64,000 nt of DNA from JAEUSE01 sp964648985. Lineage in GTDB: Bacteria; Patescibacteriota; Doudnabacteria; UBA920. The notes beneath the pieces are model-generated. The model did no database searches. It was not told the DNA's origin and saw nothing but the letters and a program-made list of their open reading frames with translations. The stretch is taken from contig CAZYMS010000004.1 in NCBI GenBank assembly GCA_964648985.1, positions 1 to 64,000 on the forward strand, in the 5' to 3' direction. A program made the position numbers and the translations under genes. Positions 32,261-45,500 of this stretch are shown piece after piece; positions within the stretch are counted from its first letter, which is position 1, and each line of letters opens with the position of its first letter.

Positions 32261-32438
32261 ACGTAATAAGAAATTGTTATAGAAATAAACATGACAAATA
32301 AAGTTTTTTCTTAAGAGGAAACCCCGGACAAGCGGCCAGACAAGAAGCGTAAAAGTATTTCTGAGCGTAGCTGCTGTCCAAGAATGAATCGTGCCCAGAC
32401 ACGCCTCCTCGTCTTGGGGAATGTGTGACTCAAAAACT

Positions 32439-32730
32439 ATGTCAAAACAGAACTTCGCAAAAGCCTTACCGAAACTTCTACCTGGTTGAAACTAACACCG
32501 ACCAAAAACCATGTGTACATTCAGATTGGAATACCACCGAATATCGCCTTAGTGATGCCGTCTCGAGGTTGAAGATCAATGCCAGTATCCATATCCGTAA
32601 GAAGCTCAAGTTAATTAGAGAGTTATACTTAGAAAAAGATGGCATGTGGAGTGTTGGAAACTGTATCACCTCGGTCGGTCTTGATGAAGGTATAGTCAAA
32701 AAGCACATCGAATGGCAAGGCAAAAAAAGA
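32439..32730 (+). pseudogene. Decayed reading-frame region
   Basis: From an ATG at 32439 (MSKQNFAKALPKLLPG) coding-like residues continue only by shifting frame: STWLKLTPTKNHVYIQIGIP, then NTTEYRLSDAVSRLKINASI and VGNCITSVGLDEGIVKKHIE. No single frame explains the stretch and no family is recognised. It ends at a terminator hairpin, which supports a former gene. A short real gene in one frame is not excluded. Confidence 0.35.
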
Positions 32731-32767
32731 GAAGCCCCGAACAATTTAGTTGTTCTAGGGCTTTTTC
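32728..32767 (+). terminator. Terminator-like hairpin
   Basis: AAGCCC...AACAA (32732-32744) pairs with TTGTT...GGGCTT (32750-32763) with a small internal loop, followed by T5. It ends the decayed region. Confidence 0.65.
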
Positions 32768-32776
32768 TATTTCGCC

Positions 32777-32939
32777 ATGGCAGTTTTCATGCCGAGTTGG
32801 AAACCTGGGAAGGAAGTCGCTGTTGCGGAGGCTATGGTTGCTGGAAGGTGTCGGGTATAAAAGTTGGTTTCTTGCTTGCGCGGTTGGCTTTATGGGCAGG
32901 GAAGTCGCGAGGGGTGTGTATAACTATGAATTAAAATAA
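32777..32939 (+). pseudogene. Small frameshifted ORF
   Basis: ATG 32777 gives MAVFMPSWKPGKEVAVAEAM then a stop at 32858-32860; one frame away the sequence continues YKSWFLACAVGFMGREVARG and ends VYNYELK. Together they read like one short protein broken by an indel. The family is not recognised. The rest of 32940-33501 holds no gene I can support: AT-rich, with short frames only. Confidence 0.3.
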
Positions 32940-33501
32940 GTACCAACAGAGCTCTTTTTATGTGGACAAGTCAGTACTAAGATTTTACTTATATTGCCTC
33001 AATAAGTGCCCAAGCGTGTCATGGGTGGCATGGTTAGAACCATCCAGGGTGGCTGCTCATGAACACTCTTTGGAATATGGCTGCAGGAATTCAATCCGTA
33101 TAAAAGTAAGTGTTTCATGGGCTACCATAGGAAAGTATACTTTATATTCTGTACCTTCGGGTGGAATAAAAAAGTATCTCGGTTAGAAATCAGAATTATG
33201 AAATATGTAAAACACATTGCAGAAGGTGTTTAACGAACATGGAAAAAGTTTTTTTGGTGTTCCATGGGGGGGTCGAACAATTTAAAAAGTAAAATTATAA
33301 CCTTTTTTGACTTGGGCGCTGCATGAATAATTCCTCATACAACAGGCCCCCTTGTACATAGAAAATAAGTAGGAATTTTCCAGACAGAAAAGCGAGAATT
33401 TCTTATACTTAATATAAGGAATGCAGCTCAAAAAGTAGTGCAAAAAGTCCTCGTTTGAAAGAAAAATCAGAATACAATTTATCAGTTATCAGATACAAAA
33501 A
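32940..33501 (+). other. Non-coding stretch before the giant gene
   Basis: About 560 nt with only a short 74-codon frame (GTG 32962) of unclear value. The last 100 nt are AT-rich and hold the likely promoter of the giant gene, but I could not fix the -35 and -10 boxes. No RBS of note precedes the ATG at 33502. Confidence 0.4.
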
Positions 33502-36500
33502 ATGCCCCACATGCCGTCCGTAGTCAAACTTTTTTTCCTTGCCAGCTGCTTTGTGCTAGCTGGGTTTTTATTTCTAGCAAGTCCAATAAAAGCTGCTGTA
33601 GCTGAGGAGGTCGTTGCATCGTCGGAGACATCGCTTGCAGCACTAGTTCCCACCCAAGAAGTAGCTACAACTTCAGCTGAGGGAGTAGCAAGTGAGCCAG
33701 CTCCTACGGTAGTTGCAGAAGTCACTGTAAGTGAAGAAATAATCGATGCACCTGAAGCAGAAGCTGCCCCAGGTACTGAAGGCGCCGATGTTCCTGAGGC
33801 CACAACTCCAGCACCTGAAGCCAGCACTTCTACCTCCGAGGATGCCAGTGCCCAGGTGCTGATTGTTTCAGAAGCTACGGAGCAAGAAGGTGCATTAGAT
33901 ACTGCCCCGGATGTTGCTGAAGTTCCAGAAGAGTCGAGTGAAGAAGTGGTGCCCGAAATTATAGCAGCAGGGCCAGAGCAAGTTGCACAAACTGAGGAAG
34001 CAGCATCAGTTGCAGAGAGCGGTGCGGCCCCAAGTGCAAAGTCCGCTCCAGAGGAAATAATTTCTGAAACTCCTGTTGCGGAAACCCCTGCTCAAGGCAC
34101 AGAGATGACACCAGAGGTAGAAGTTCCAGCAGTGGAAGTTGCGGAGACAGCAAGTGAAATTTCTGTGGGAGAAGAATTGCCTGTAGCTGAAGTTACAGAA
34201 ATTGCACAATCAACCGCGATTGAGGAAGCGCTAGAAACTGAGAGTGTGGCTCCAACAGTAGAAGAAAATATTTCTGAGACAGTAGAAGCAGAAACGGAAG
34301 TCGCATCTACTGTAGATGCGACACCAACAGTGGTAGAAGAATTTACCAGCAATGGAAAAACAGTGGTGGTATCTTCTACGGAAGAGCAAGAGCTGGTGCA
34401 TCCTATGGTCAACGTTCCAGTAGGTACCGACATACCAGAAATATTTCGAGTGGGTCAGGAAGATCAGATAAAAATAAAATGGCAAAACAATGATGGTCAG
34501 GAAATGCAGTTCACTGCGCTCGACACAAATGACAACGGATATATTGACCGTGTCGAGTGGATAGTGCCGCATCTTTCAACTCAAACGTTTGAAATTATTT
34601 ATATTTCCAATGCGTTACTTTTGGACGAACATAAAAATACCGTTGGTGATATATACGGGCTTGTGGCGACGCAGGACCAAAACTATGCGAGCGTAACCAA
34701 CGGGCAATTCGTGCGCGTAACATTTGAGCATATCTTAAATGAAAGTAGAGATATTACCCTCTATGCCAAGCCGGCGAATCCAGCAGAGCCAGCAACTATA
34801 GAAGCGTATACCGTAGACGGCCAGCGCATAGCTACGTTTGCAACCATAGACCATGACGGAAAATACAGAATAATTCTTCTGGGACTTTCCAATCCTTCCG
34901 CAGTGTTCGATTTGAAAGTTACGGGCGCTGTTGATATTGACTTTATTATTGACCCACCGGCAAATGCGTATTGGGTTGGCGGCGCGGGTAATTGGTCTGA
35001 TGCTGCTAATCACTGGGCAACAACATCTGGTGGAGCCCCGGGCGCAGGTAATGCCCCTGATGCAACTAGTAATGTAATTTTTGATGCTTCTTCTGGGTCT
35101 GCTTCTGATATTGTGAATATTGATACCACTATAACTATTGGTTCGTTAGCTATAAATGGTTTTACTGGTACAATTTCTCAAAATGCAGATGTGAGCATAA
35201 CTAATTCTGGCGGACAGTCAGGAAGTTATTCACAAACTTCAGCCGCTACTTGGACAGCGCCAGATCCTGGTACAGACACTTTTTCTGCTACTGGAAGTTT
35301 TTCGGTGACAGCTGGAACATTTAGGCGTTACACCGGAACAGGTATCAGCACCGATCCATTCGTAATTTATGACGTTTACGGCTTACAGGCAATGAAAACC
35401 AATCTCGCAAATTCATATCGGTTAAATGGTAACATTGATGCATCTGTAACTACCGGTTGGAATTCTGGGGAAGGATTTGTACCAGTTGGAACAAATATCA
35501 CAAACTTTACTGGAAATTTTGATGGCGCAGGATTTGTTATAAGCGATTTATTTATTAACTCAACAACTTTAAGTTATGTTGGGTTATTTGGTTATACTCT
35601 TGGTAGTATTCAAGATTTGACATTGACTAATGCAGATATTACTGGTGTCGGGATTGCTGGGAGTAATGGATCCGATGGTGCAGCCGGAAGTTCCGGTACT
35701 ACCCCAACTGTTGGTGGTACTGGTACTATTGGCACCGCCGGCAGTATTTTATATATTGGAGGTTTGGCGGGTTATAACGCTGGAACGATTACTAATATTA
35801 GCATTTCTGGAACTGTAACTGGAACTGGCGGAGCAGGTGGTAATTCGGGTAATGGTGGTGCAGGCGGAAACACTACGAGCGGAGCAACTGTATCTGGAGC
35901 AGGTGGTACTTCGTTAGCTGGCGGAGCGGGTGCAGTAGTATATAGCGGAGGTTTAATTGGCTACTCTGCTCAAGGTAGCATAAATGATTCTAGTTCTTCG
36001 GCAATCGTAACTGGAACTGGCGGAGCAGGTGGTAATTCGGGTAATGGTGGTGCAGGCGGAACTAATTCTGGTTCTGGTATTGGTGGCGCAGGTGGTGGAG
36101 TAGGTGCACCGGGTGTTGGTGGTATAAGTTATACAGGTGGTCTAATTGGTTGGGTCAACTCCGGTATTGTTGTAACATCTTTTGCAACCGGCAATGTTAT
36201 TGCTGCTGGTGGAACGGGTGGTTCTGCCGGTGCGGCAGGCGTGGGTGGTGCTGGTGGTACAGCAGCTATTGGCGGCGCTGGCGGCGCTGGCGGTACGGGT
36301 GCAACTGGCGGCGCTAGTTTTGCTGGAGGTTTGGTTGGAAATAATTTAGGTAACATTCGTTTTGCTTCATATGCGACAGGGGATATAACTGCTACTGGAG
36401 GTACACCTGGGAATGGTTCTGCCGGAGGGACTGCAGGGGCAAGTGCAGTTGCAACTACTGGAACAGCTGCAACAGGGGGCGCCGGTGGCGTTGGTGGCGC

Positions 36501-39500
36501 CGGTGGTATTGCGTACGCTGGTGGTTTGGTTGGGCAAAATAATTCTGATGGTGTAGTTAGCGGTGTCACTGCTCCTAACTATGCGACAGGTGACGTAACT
36601 GCAACTGGTTCAAACGGGCAAAATGGACAAGTTGGTGGAACTGGTGGGAGTGCAGCAGCCGGTACAGCGCATACAGGAGGTACTGGCGGCGCTGGTGGAA
36701 CTGGCGGTGCTGGTGGTGGTGCGTACGCTGGTGGTTTGGTTGGGCTAAATACAGGAGTAATTTTAATTTCAAATTCTAATACTGGAACTGTGACTGTTGT
36801 AGGTGGTACTGGCGGCGCTGGAGGTACTGGCGGCACAGGCGGTGCGAAAGGATCAAGTGGTTCTAATGGTGCAAATGGAGCATCTGGAACCGGTGGTTCC
36901 GCAAATGTAACTTCTTCTTATGTTGGTGGGTTAGTTGGGAGTAATGTTGGAGCAGTCCAAGATTCTTATTCCACAAACCCGGTTATAGGAACCGGTGGTG
37001 CGGGTGGTAGTGGTGCAACTGGAGTAAATGGGTTAACGGGAATAGTCGGAGCTACCGGGGGAACTGGGGGTGCGGCTGGTGTTCTATATATTGGTGGTGT
37101 TGCCGGAAACAATACCTTGACTATTACCGGCAGCTATCACACAACTGGAGCAGTCACAGGTACTGCTGGCAGTGGTGGTTCGGCTGGCGCAGGTGGTGCC
37201 GGCGGCACTGGTGCGTTAGCAGGTGCAGGCGGGGTTGCTACAGTGGGGGCAATTATTTATGCGGGCGGCGTTATTGGAAACAACACAGGTAATTCTCTTT
37301 TAAATGATTACTCAACATCTAACGTCACTGGAACTGGTGGAGCAGGAGGCAACGGAGCAAGCGGCGGAGTAGGCGCTACTAGTTTAGCTGGTATAACAGG
37401 TACTGTTGGCGCAGTCGGCGGCATTGCGTATGTTGGTGGTGTAGTTGGTTATAGTTCTAATGGTGAAATTTTAGAATCTTATTCAACCGGTGATGTAGTT
37501 GCTATCGGCGGCGCAGGGGGCACTGGCGGCAATGGTGGTGCCGGCGGAACTGGAGCAGCTTCTACTACTGGGGGTGCTGGTGCAAATGGAGCTATTGGCG
37601 GGGCAGGGGGCGCAGCATTCGGCGGCGGTGTTTTAGGTAACTATATACTAGGTCCAATTGGCGAAGTGCATAATACTGGTAACGTTACGGTTACTGGGGG
37701 CACTGGTGGTAACGGTGGAGCTGGCGGCACTGGTGGTAACGGTGGCACCAATGCTGTTGGGGGCACTGGTGGTAACGGTGGAGCTGGCGGCGCAGGTGGT
37801 GTGGCAAATAGTGGTGGTATTGCCGGGCAGAGCACAGGTGTTATTAACGGTGTTTCATATTCTACTGGAAATATTACTGCGATAGCCGGAACTCCTGGGA
37901 ATGGTGGAGTAGGTGGTGCTGGCGGCTCAACTACTGCAACTTTTAATGCTACAGCTGCTGCGGCAGGTGGAACTGGTGGTGCCGGTGGCGCTGGAGCAAT
38001 TGCCTATGCTGGGGGCTTGGTTGGAAACAATGCTAATACAATTATTAACTCATATGCTAGCGGTATAATTACAGCAACTGCTAGTGCAGGTAAAGATGGT
38101 GCGGCTGCTGGCAGTGCAGGTAATGGATCGGCTGGAGGATCAAGTCATGCTGGAGCAGTAGGTGCAACGGGCGGCGCTGGCGGCGCTGGAGCCGCTGCTT
38201 ATGCAGGTGGCTTGGCTGGGTTAAATACTTCTACAATTACAAATTCATATATACAAACTGGTTCGGTAACGGCAACAGGTAGTATAGGGGGGAATGGAGC
38301 AGCTGGCGCTTCTGGTGGTGTTGGCGGTACGAGCGCAATAGGCGGTGTTGGTGGTGTTGGCGGCGTCGGTGGTGCTGGCGGTGTTGGTCATGCAGGTGGA
38401 GTTGCTGGCCATAACAACACTGGTGGTGTTGTTCAAGATGGGACTTATTCAAATGTTAACATCACTTCTCTTGGCGGTACTTCAGGCAATGGCGGCGCCG
38501 GTGGTGCTGGTGGGGTTCGTGCTGTTGGCGGCGCCGGTGGTGCGGTAGTAGCAGGTGCTATTGCCTATGCTGGCGGATTAGTTGGTTTGAATACAGCAAC
38601 AATTGCAGATTCACACGCAACTGGAAATGTGACAGCTACCGCTGGCTCCGGTGGTTCTCCAGGTTCTGGTGGTAATGGTGGTAGTGGAACAACTGGTGCG
38701 GCTGGTGGAGCTAGTGGTGCTACTGACGTAGCAGCTTCTGTTTTGCTTCGTATTGGCGGTGCCGCATATGCTGGCGGTTTACTGGGTTACAATACAACAA
38801 ATGGAATAATTCAAGGTACTTCTTATTCCACAGGTGATGCTACATCAACTGGTGGTGCGGGTGGTGCAGGAGCTAATGGAGCCAACGGTGGTAACTCATC
38901 TGGAGCAGTAGCTGGTGCCGCGGGCATAGCAGGTATTAGCGGTGGCGCGGGTGGAGTTGGTGCCGCGGGTGGATTGGTTGGTTGGAATATAGGCGTAGTG
39001 AGCCCTGCTTCTTATGCTCAAGGTGACGTAAGTGCAGCCGGCGGTGTTGGTGGATCGTCTGGAAGTGCTGGTACACCTGGTTCTAGCGGTGCTGGTATGG
39101 CTGGTGTTGCAGGAGTTGCTGGTGGCGCTGGTGGTATTGGTGGTGCCGCATATGCTGGCGGTGTAATTGGATACAATGGTGTTTTAGGTTCAACAATTAG
39201 TACAGCAAATAATGTGGGCACTGTTGCTTCGATAGGCGGCGCGGGAGCTAATGGTGCTGTCGGTGGCGCTGGCGGCGCCGGGGGGAGTTCTACTGGTGCA
39301 ATTGGCGGAGCAGGTGGCGCTGGCGGAGCAGGTGGCGCTGGCGGAGCAGCTTACGGTGCCGGTGTTGCTGGTTTAAATATTGGATTAATTAAAGACGTAA
39401 ATTATACAATCACTACTGTTACAGTTGTGGGCGGCGCTGCGGGTAATGGTGCTGTGGGCGGTAATGCTGGACCTTCAGGGAATATTTCTGGAAGTACTGG

Positions 39501-42500
39501 TGCTACTGCAGGTACAGGCGGCGTCGGTGGTATTGGTGGTGCTGTATTTATTGGTGGTTTGGCTGGTGACAACCCTGGAGTGATTCATAACTCTACAGTT
39601 GTTGGAAGTTTATCTGCAAGTAATAAAGCAGGTGGTAACGGTGGAAATGGTGGCATTGGAGGTGACGGTAGTTTAGGTACGGGTAGTCACAATGGTGGTG
39701 TGGGTGGACTCGGAGGCGCTGGAGGCGCTAGCGGTGCACTATATATGGGTGGTCTTGCTGGGCAGGGAAATGGAAATATTTCTGACTCAAGTAGTACTGG
39801 CGGAACAATGACTGTCGCTCAATCAGTTGGTGGTGGTAACGGTGGTAATGGTGGTAATGGTGGTACTGCTGGTACTGGCGGCAGAAATGGAACTGGCGGA
39901 GCAGGTGGTGCCGGTGGTGTGACTGGAGCAATGTTTGTTGGCGGTGCAATTGGGCACAACTCTTTGGCTAATGTTACTTTTGATAATATTTTTTCGACTA
40001 ATAATATCGTAATTAGTGCGGACGATGGCGGTGATGGCGGTGCTGGTGCTAATGGGGCAAATGGAGCGATTGGGGGAATTGGTGGCGCCGGCGGCGCCGG
40101 CGGAGTAACTCAGACTACTGCGACAAATGCTGGTGGTTTGATCGGTGATGTGACCGGAGCGGGGACATCGATTTTAAATTCTTATGCTACAGGAAATGTT
40201 ACCGTAGTTGGTGACTCTGGTGGGACAGGTGCGACCGGTGGTGCTGGTGGTAATGGTGCTGCAGGTATGACAGGCGGCGCTGGTGCTGTTGGTGGAGCTG
40301 GCGGCTCTGGTGGTTACGTGTATGGTGGCGGTTTAATCGGGTTTACTAGTACTAATGCTTATGTTGGAAGTTCACATGCTACCGGAAATGTAACAATAAC
40401 AGCTGGAAGTGGCGGTGCCGCGGGTAATGGTGGCGCAGGCGGCGCTGGTGGCTCAGCATCAGTTGGCGGGGCAGGGGCTATCGGCGGTGCCGGTGGTGTT
40501 GGAGGAATTTCTAATGTCGGTGGATTAGTAGGATATGCTACCTCTGGTATTATTGTTGATTCATATTCGACAGGGGCAGTACAAGGTACATCTGGTAATG
40601 GTGGAAACTCTGGTAATGGTGGCGCAGGAGGTAGCGGTGGTAGTGGAGCAATTGGTGGCGCAGGTGGTGCCGGAACTGTAGGAGCGGCTGGTGGAGCCAG
40701 TTTTACCGGTGGTTTGATAGGAGATCATGCTATTACTATTGAAACTTCTTACCATACTACAGGTGCAGTTACTTCTTATTCTGGTAATGGCGGAGCAGGT
40801 GGTGCTGGTGGTGCCGGCGGCGCATCGGGAAATATTACAAATGGAACCGCTGCAATTGGCGGCGCTGGCGGTGCTGGCGGTGCCGGCGGTGCATTGCACG
40901 CAGGTGGTTTAGTCGGTAGAAACAATGCTGTTACCGGTATTATAAATAATTCTTATGCAACTTCGAACGTCAATGGCGTAGGGGGTAATGGCGGAGCAGG
41001 TGGTGCCGGTGGCGCTGGTGGAGATGGCTCAAGCGGGACTAATCATATCGGTGGTGCCGGTGGCGCTGGTGGTGCCGGTGGTGCAGCGGCGATTGCTGTG
41101 GCATCATCTCTACAAATTGGAGGCTTAGTTGGTAGTAATTTGCTTGGTACAATTACTAACTCTTATGCTCAAACAGGAACAGTAACTGCTACAGGTGGTG
41201 CCGGCGGGGCAAGTAGCCAGGGCGGTGTTGGTGGCACTGGTACTGGCACAGCTTTATATGGTATTGGCGGTGCTGGTGGTATTGGCGGTGCCGGCGGTGG
41301 TATATATGCGGGTGGTTTAGTTGGTTATACAACTGGTGTTATTCAAACTGGTTCATATTCTAAAACCAGTATTGATGTTACTGGTGGTGCTGGTGCAAAT
41401 GGCTCTGATGGCCGTAGCGCTGCCGCAAACAGCGGAGTTGCAGGTAGCGCTGGAGGAGCAGGTGGTGCTTCCGGAATAGTTTATGCTGGTGGATTAGTAG
41501 GGTATGCGACTTCGGATATTATTTCTTCTTATGCCAGTTTCCATGCAGGGTCAGGCAAAGGAAACATTGTTGTGAATGGTGGTGTTGCGGGTAATGGCGG
41601 TTCAGGCGGCGATGGCGGTTCTGGTTTGGTTGGCGGCAGTGTCGGCGGCGCGGGTGGTGTCGGCGGCGCGGGTGGTGCTGAGACTGGGTCGTTTGTTGGA
41701 GGATTATCTGGCTATATTTCAGCTACCGGTGTAATTACTGATTCTTACTCTGAAAACTTAACTATCACCGGAGCAGAACAACCTGGAGGTGCAGGCGGCG
41801 ATGGCGGAAGCGGCGGCACAGGAGTTGGTACTTTTGTCGGCGGCATTGGAGCTGTTGGTGGTGCAGGCGGCGCCGGTGGGGTTCGCGCTTTTGGCGGTTT
41901 AGTCGGTGATAACTTAGGGACAATCCAATCTGGGTCGTATTCAAATGTAAATATTACAGTTGTTGGAGGTGCAGGCGGCGATGGCGGAAGCGGCGGCAAC
42001 GGCGGTACCTCTGGTAGTTCTGTATCTTCTGGTACAGCTGCAGCCGGCGGTGTTGGTGGTGCAGGCGGAGCCGGAGCAGCTACGTATGGTGGCGGTTTAG
42101 TCGGCCGTATGTCTGGAACTACTCAACTTTTACAAATTTTAAATTCTTATGCGACAGGTTCTGTAACTGTAGTAGGAGGTTTGGGTGGTAATGGTGGTAA
42201 TGGTGGTAATGGCGGTAATGGATCAACAGGAACTTCTACTCACATCGGTTCCGTTGGTGCGCTTGGCGGTGCTGCAGGTGTGGGTGGTGAAGCAGATGCA
42301 GGTGGGTTAGTTGGAATGAGTAACTTCTCTTCTGGCACAAGCAACTTTTTATACACATATGCCACAGGAAATGTTTCTAGTACAGGAGGGAACTCTGGAG
42401 CTGCGGGAACATCTGGTAATGGTGGTGCATCTCGCACAACTATAGCCGGAGGTGCTGGAGGTGGTGCGGTTGCCGGGGTAGCTGGTGGTGCTAGTTATGC

Positions 42501-45500
42501 TGGTGGTTTAATTGGTAATAATAGAATCACAACAGGGTTAAGTGATGTGATCGGGTCTTATGCTACTGGCAATGTCACCAGTATTGGTGGTGTGGGAAGT
42601 ACTGGAAGCTTGGGTGGTAACGGTGCAAATGGGGCAGCAAGTTCTGTTGGTGGTGCTGGCGGTGTTGGTGGTGCTGGCGGCATCGGCGGTGAAGCAGATG
42701 CCGGTGGTTTACTTGGGTATGGAAGCGTTACCAGTGGCGGTAGTAAATATTTTAATTCATACTCTACTGGTAATACTGTAACAGCCACTGGGGGCACTGG
42801 TGGTAACAGCGGTAGTGCCGGTACTGCCGGTAATGGAGGTTCTGGTGCTGCTGGTGGTGCAACTAGTGCAGCTGGGGTAGGTGGAACAGGCGGCGCAGCC
42901 TATGCTGGTGGACTAACTGCTCAACTGGTAGGCTCAGTTTTAATTACAACAAGTTATTCTACTAGAAACGTTTTGGCTACTGGGGGTGCTAGTGGTAACG
43001 GTGCAACTGGAGTTGCTGGAAGTACCGGCGGTTCTGGTGCTATAGGTGGCACTGGTGGGGCTGGTGGTACTGCTGGTGCTGGTGGTGCTAGTTATGCTGG
43101 TGGCTTAGTGGGAAGTAGTGCGGGGATTATTGGTGGTATTTCTTATGCGACTGGAAATGTCACTTCTAATGGAGGAGAAGCTGGGACTTCAGGTGCAGGC
43201 GGTGCAGGCGGCGCAAGTGGAAGTATTTCAGGTTCTACCGCCGCAACTGGTGGCGCAGGAGGTAGCGGTGGCGCAGGTGGTGCTAGTTATGCTGGTGGCT
43301 TAGTCGGAAACAACGGAGCAACTGGTATTATTTCATATTCTTATTCAACAGGTTCGGTGACTTCACTAGGTAGAAATGGCTCCAACGGTAATACTGGCGG
43401 CGCTGGTGGAGATGGTTCTAGCGGAACTGGAAACCATGTTGGTGGAACTGGTGGCGCAGGCGGCGCAGGTGGCGCAGGTGGCGCAAGTTATTCTGGTGGT
43501 TTAGTCGGAAACAATGTTAATACTACGAACACAATCACTACCAGTTACACATCAGGAAATGTAACTGGTACAAGCGGTACCGGTGGTAATGCTGGTATTG
43601 GTGGTGCAGGCGGTTTGGCTGGCAATGTTGGCGCTGGTGGTGCGGGCGGTGTCGGTGGCGCAGGTGGCGCAGCTGGGGTTTTGTATACTGGTGGGTTTGT
43701 TGGTTATAACGATGGGACTGTTCAATTATATTCTTATGCGACTGGGAATGTGAGTGGTACTGCTGGTGCCGGTGGTAATGGGTCTACTGGCGGTGTTGGT
43801 GCTGACGGCTTTGACGGTACAACCGCAAACGGTGGTGCTGGCGGCGTTGGTGGTGCAGGCGGCGCAGGCGGCGCTGGTGGTATTACTTATGGTGGTGGTT
43901 TTACAGGGTGGAATAATACGGCCAGAACAATTCGTGATTCATCATCAAGTGGAGACCTTATCCTAACTGGCGGCGCTGGCGGTAATGGAGGAACTGGCGG
44001 TAATGGAGGAACTGGCGGTGATGGTGCTGCTGCCGGAACCGGAGGAACTGGCGGCGCAGCAGGAGCCCGCAGCGCTGGTATTGTAGGTGGTATTACTTAT
44101 GGTGGTGGATTTGCTGGATATAATTTAGGAACTTTATATGCAGATTATGCAGAAGGAAATGTGACAGTAAATGGTGGTGCTGGTGGTGCTGGTGGTAACG
44201 GCGGTACAGCAGGTGCTGGTGGTAACGGCGGCGCAACTGGAGCTGGGGGAGTTGGCGGTGCTCAAGGTGCTACTGCAGCAGGTGGTGCTGGTGGTGCATT
44301 GTATGCTGGTGGTTTTGCTGGCTACAATTTCACTGCTGGATTAATTCAGTATTCTTGGGCGTCAGGTGACATTACAACTGTAGGCGGTAATGGTGGTGCA
44401 TCTGGAACAGCGGGAACTTCGGGTACTGGCGGCGCCGGTGGTACTCTTGCTGGCGGAGCCGGTGGCGCAGCGGTAGCCGGTGGCGCCGGTGGCGCAGGCG
44501 GCGCTAGTTTTGCCGGTGGATTCATCGGTGCAGATTTAACTACAGGAAGTTTTAATACAAGTTATGCTTCTGGTTCTGTAACTATGACGGGTGGTAATGG
44601 AGCTATGGGAGGAGTGGGGGGTGTTGGCGGACATGGAGGTACTGGTGGTTCTGGTGGGTCTGGTAATGGCGGTGCCGGAATAATTGGTGGTACTGGAGGA
44701 GTTGGAGGAGTTGGAGGTGCTGTTACCGGCGGAGGTTTAGTTGGTCAGAACACTGGAACTATTTCTAATGCTTATGCTTTAGGTAGTGTGACTGGGACTG
44801 CTGGCACTCCAGGTAATGGTGGCGCAGGCGGTAATGGCGGTAATGGCGGCACGGCTGGTGGTGGAACTGCTGGTTCTAATGGTAATGGCGGTGCCGGTGG
44901 CGCAGGCGGCGCTGGAGCCAATGCGCACATGGGAGGACTACTAGGTAGTCAAGCTACTTCTGTCATTACAAATGTTTATTCTTCTGGTGTGCCAACAGGA
45001 ACTAAGACCACTGGTGCCACTGGTGGCGCTGGCGGTATTGCGGGAGTTGGTGGAACTGGCGGTAGTGGCGGTGCTTCTGGAGCAATAGGATCTTCTGCGT
45101 CTACCCAGTATGTTGGAGGTATCACCGGCTTACCAACAAGTGGAACATATGTCTCGACATATTGGGACACAACAACCTCCGGTTACGCAGCAGGGGATGG
45201 TGTTGGTAATGGTGCGGACCCGTCTGGTATGACCGGTAAGACAACCGCCGAAATGAAACAGGAAACTACTTTTGTAGGCTGGGACTTTACTTCTTTGATT
45301 TGGGATATAGATGAAAATAACACTTATCCATATTTTAGTTATCAAACAGTACCCGATTCACCAACTAATATTGTTGCTGTAGGTGGTAATGGTCAGGCCA
45401 CGATTACATTTACCCCGCCTGTAGATAATGGCAGTTCTACCATCGTCAGTTACACTGTAACTTCTAATACTGGTGGCCACACAGCAATAGGTGGCGGTTC

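Noticed and set aside
32425..32934. 169-codon + strand frame as an intact gene
   Set aside because: It reads through a strong terminator hairpin at 32728-32767 and its halves look like different decayed frames.
35575..45345. Glycine-rich repeats as a CRISPR or tandem DNA repeat array
   Set aside because: Units vary in length and codons, have no fixed spacer size, and lie in one continuous coding frame.
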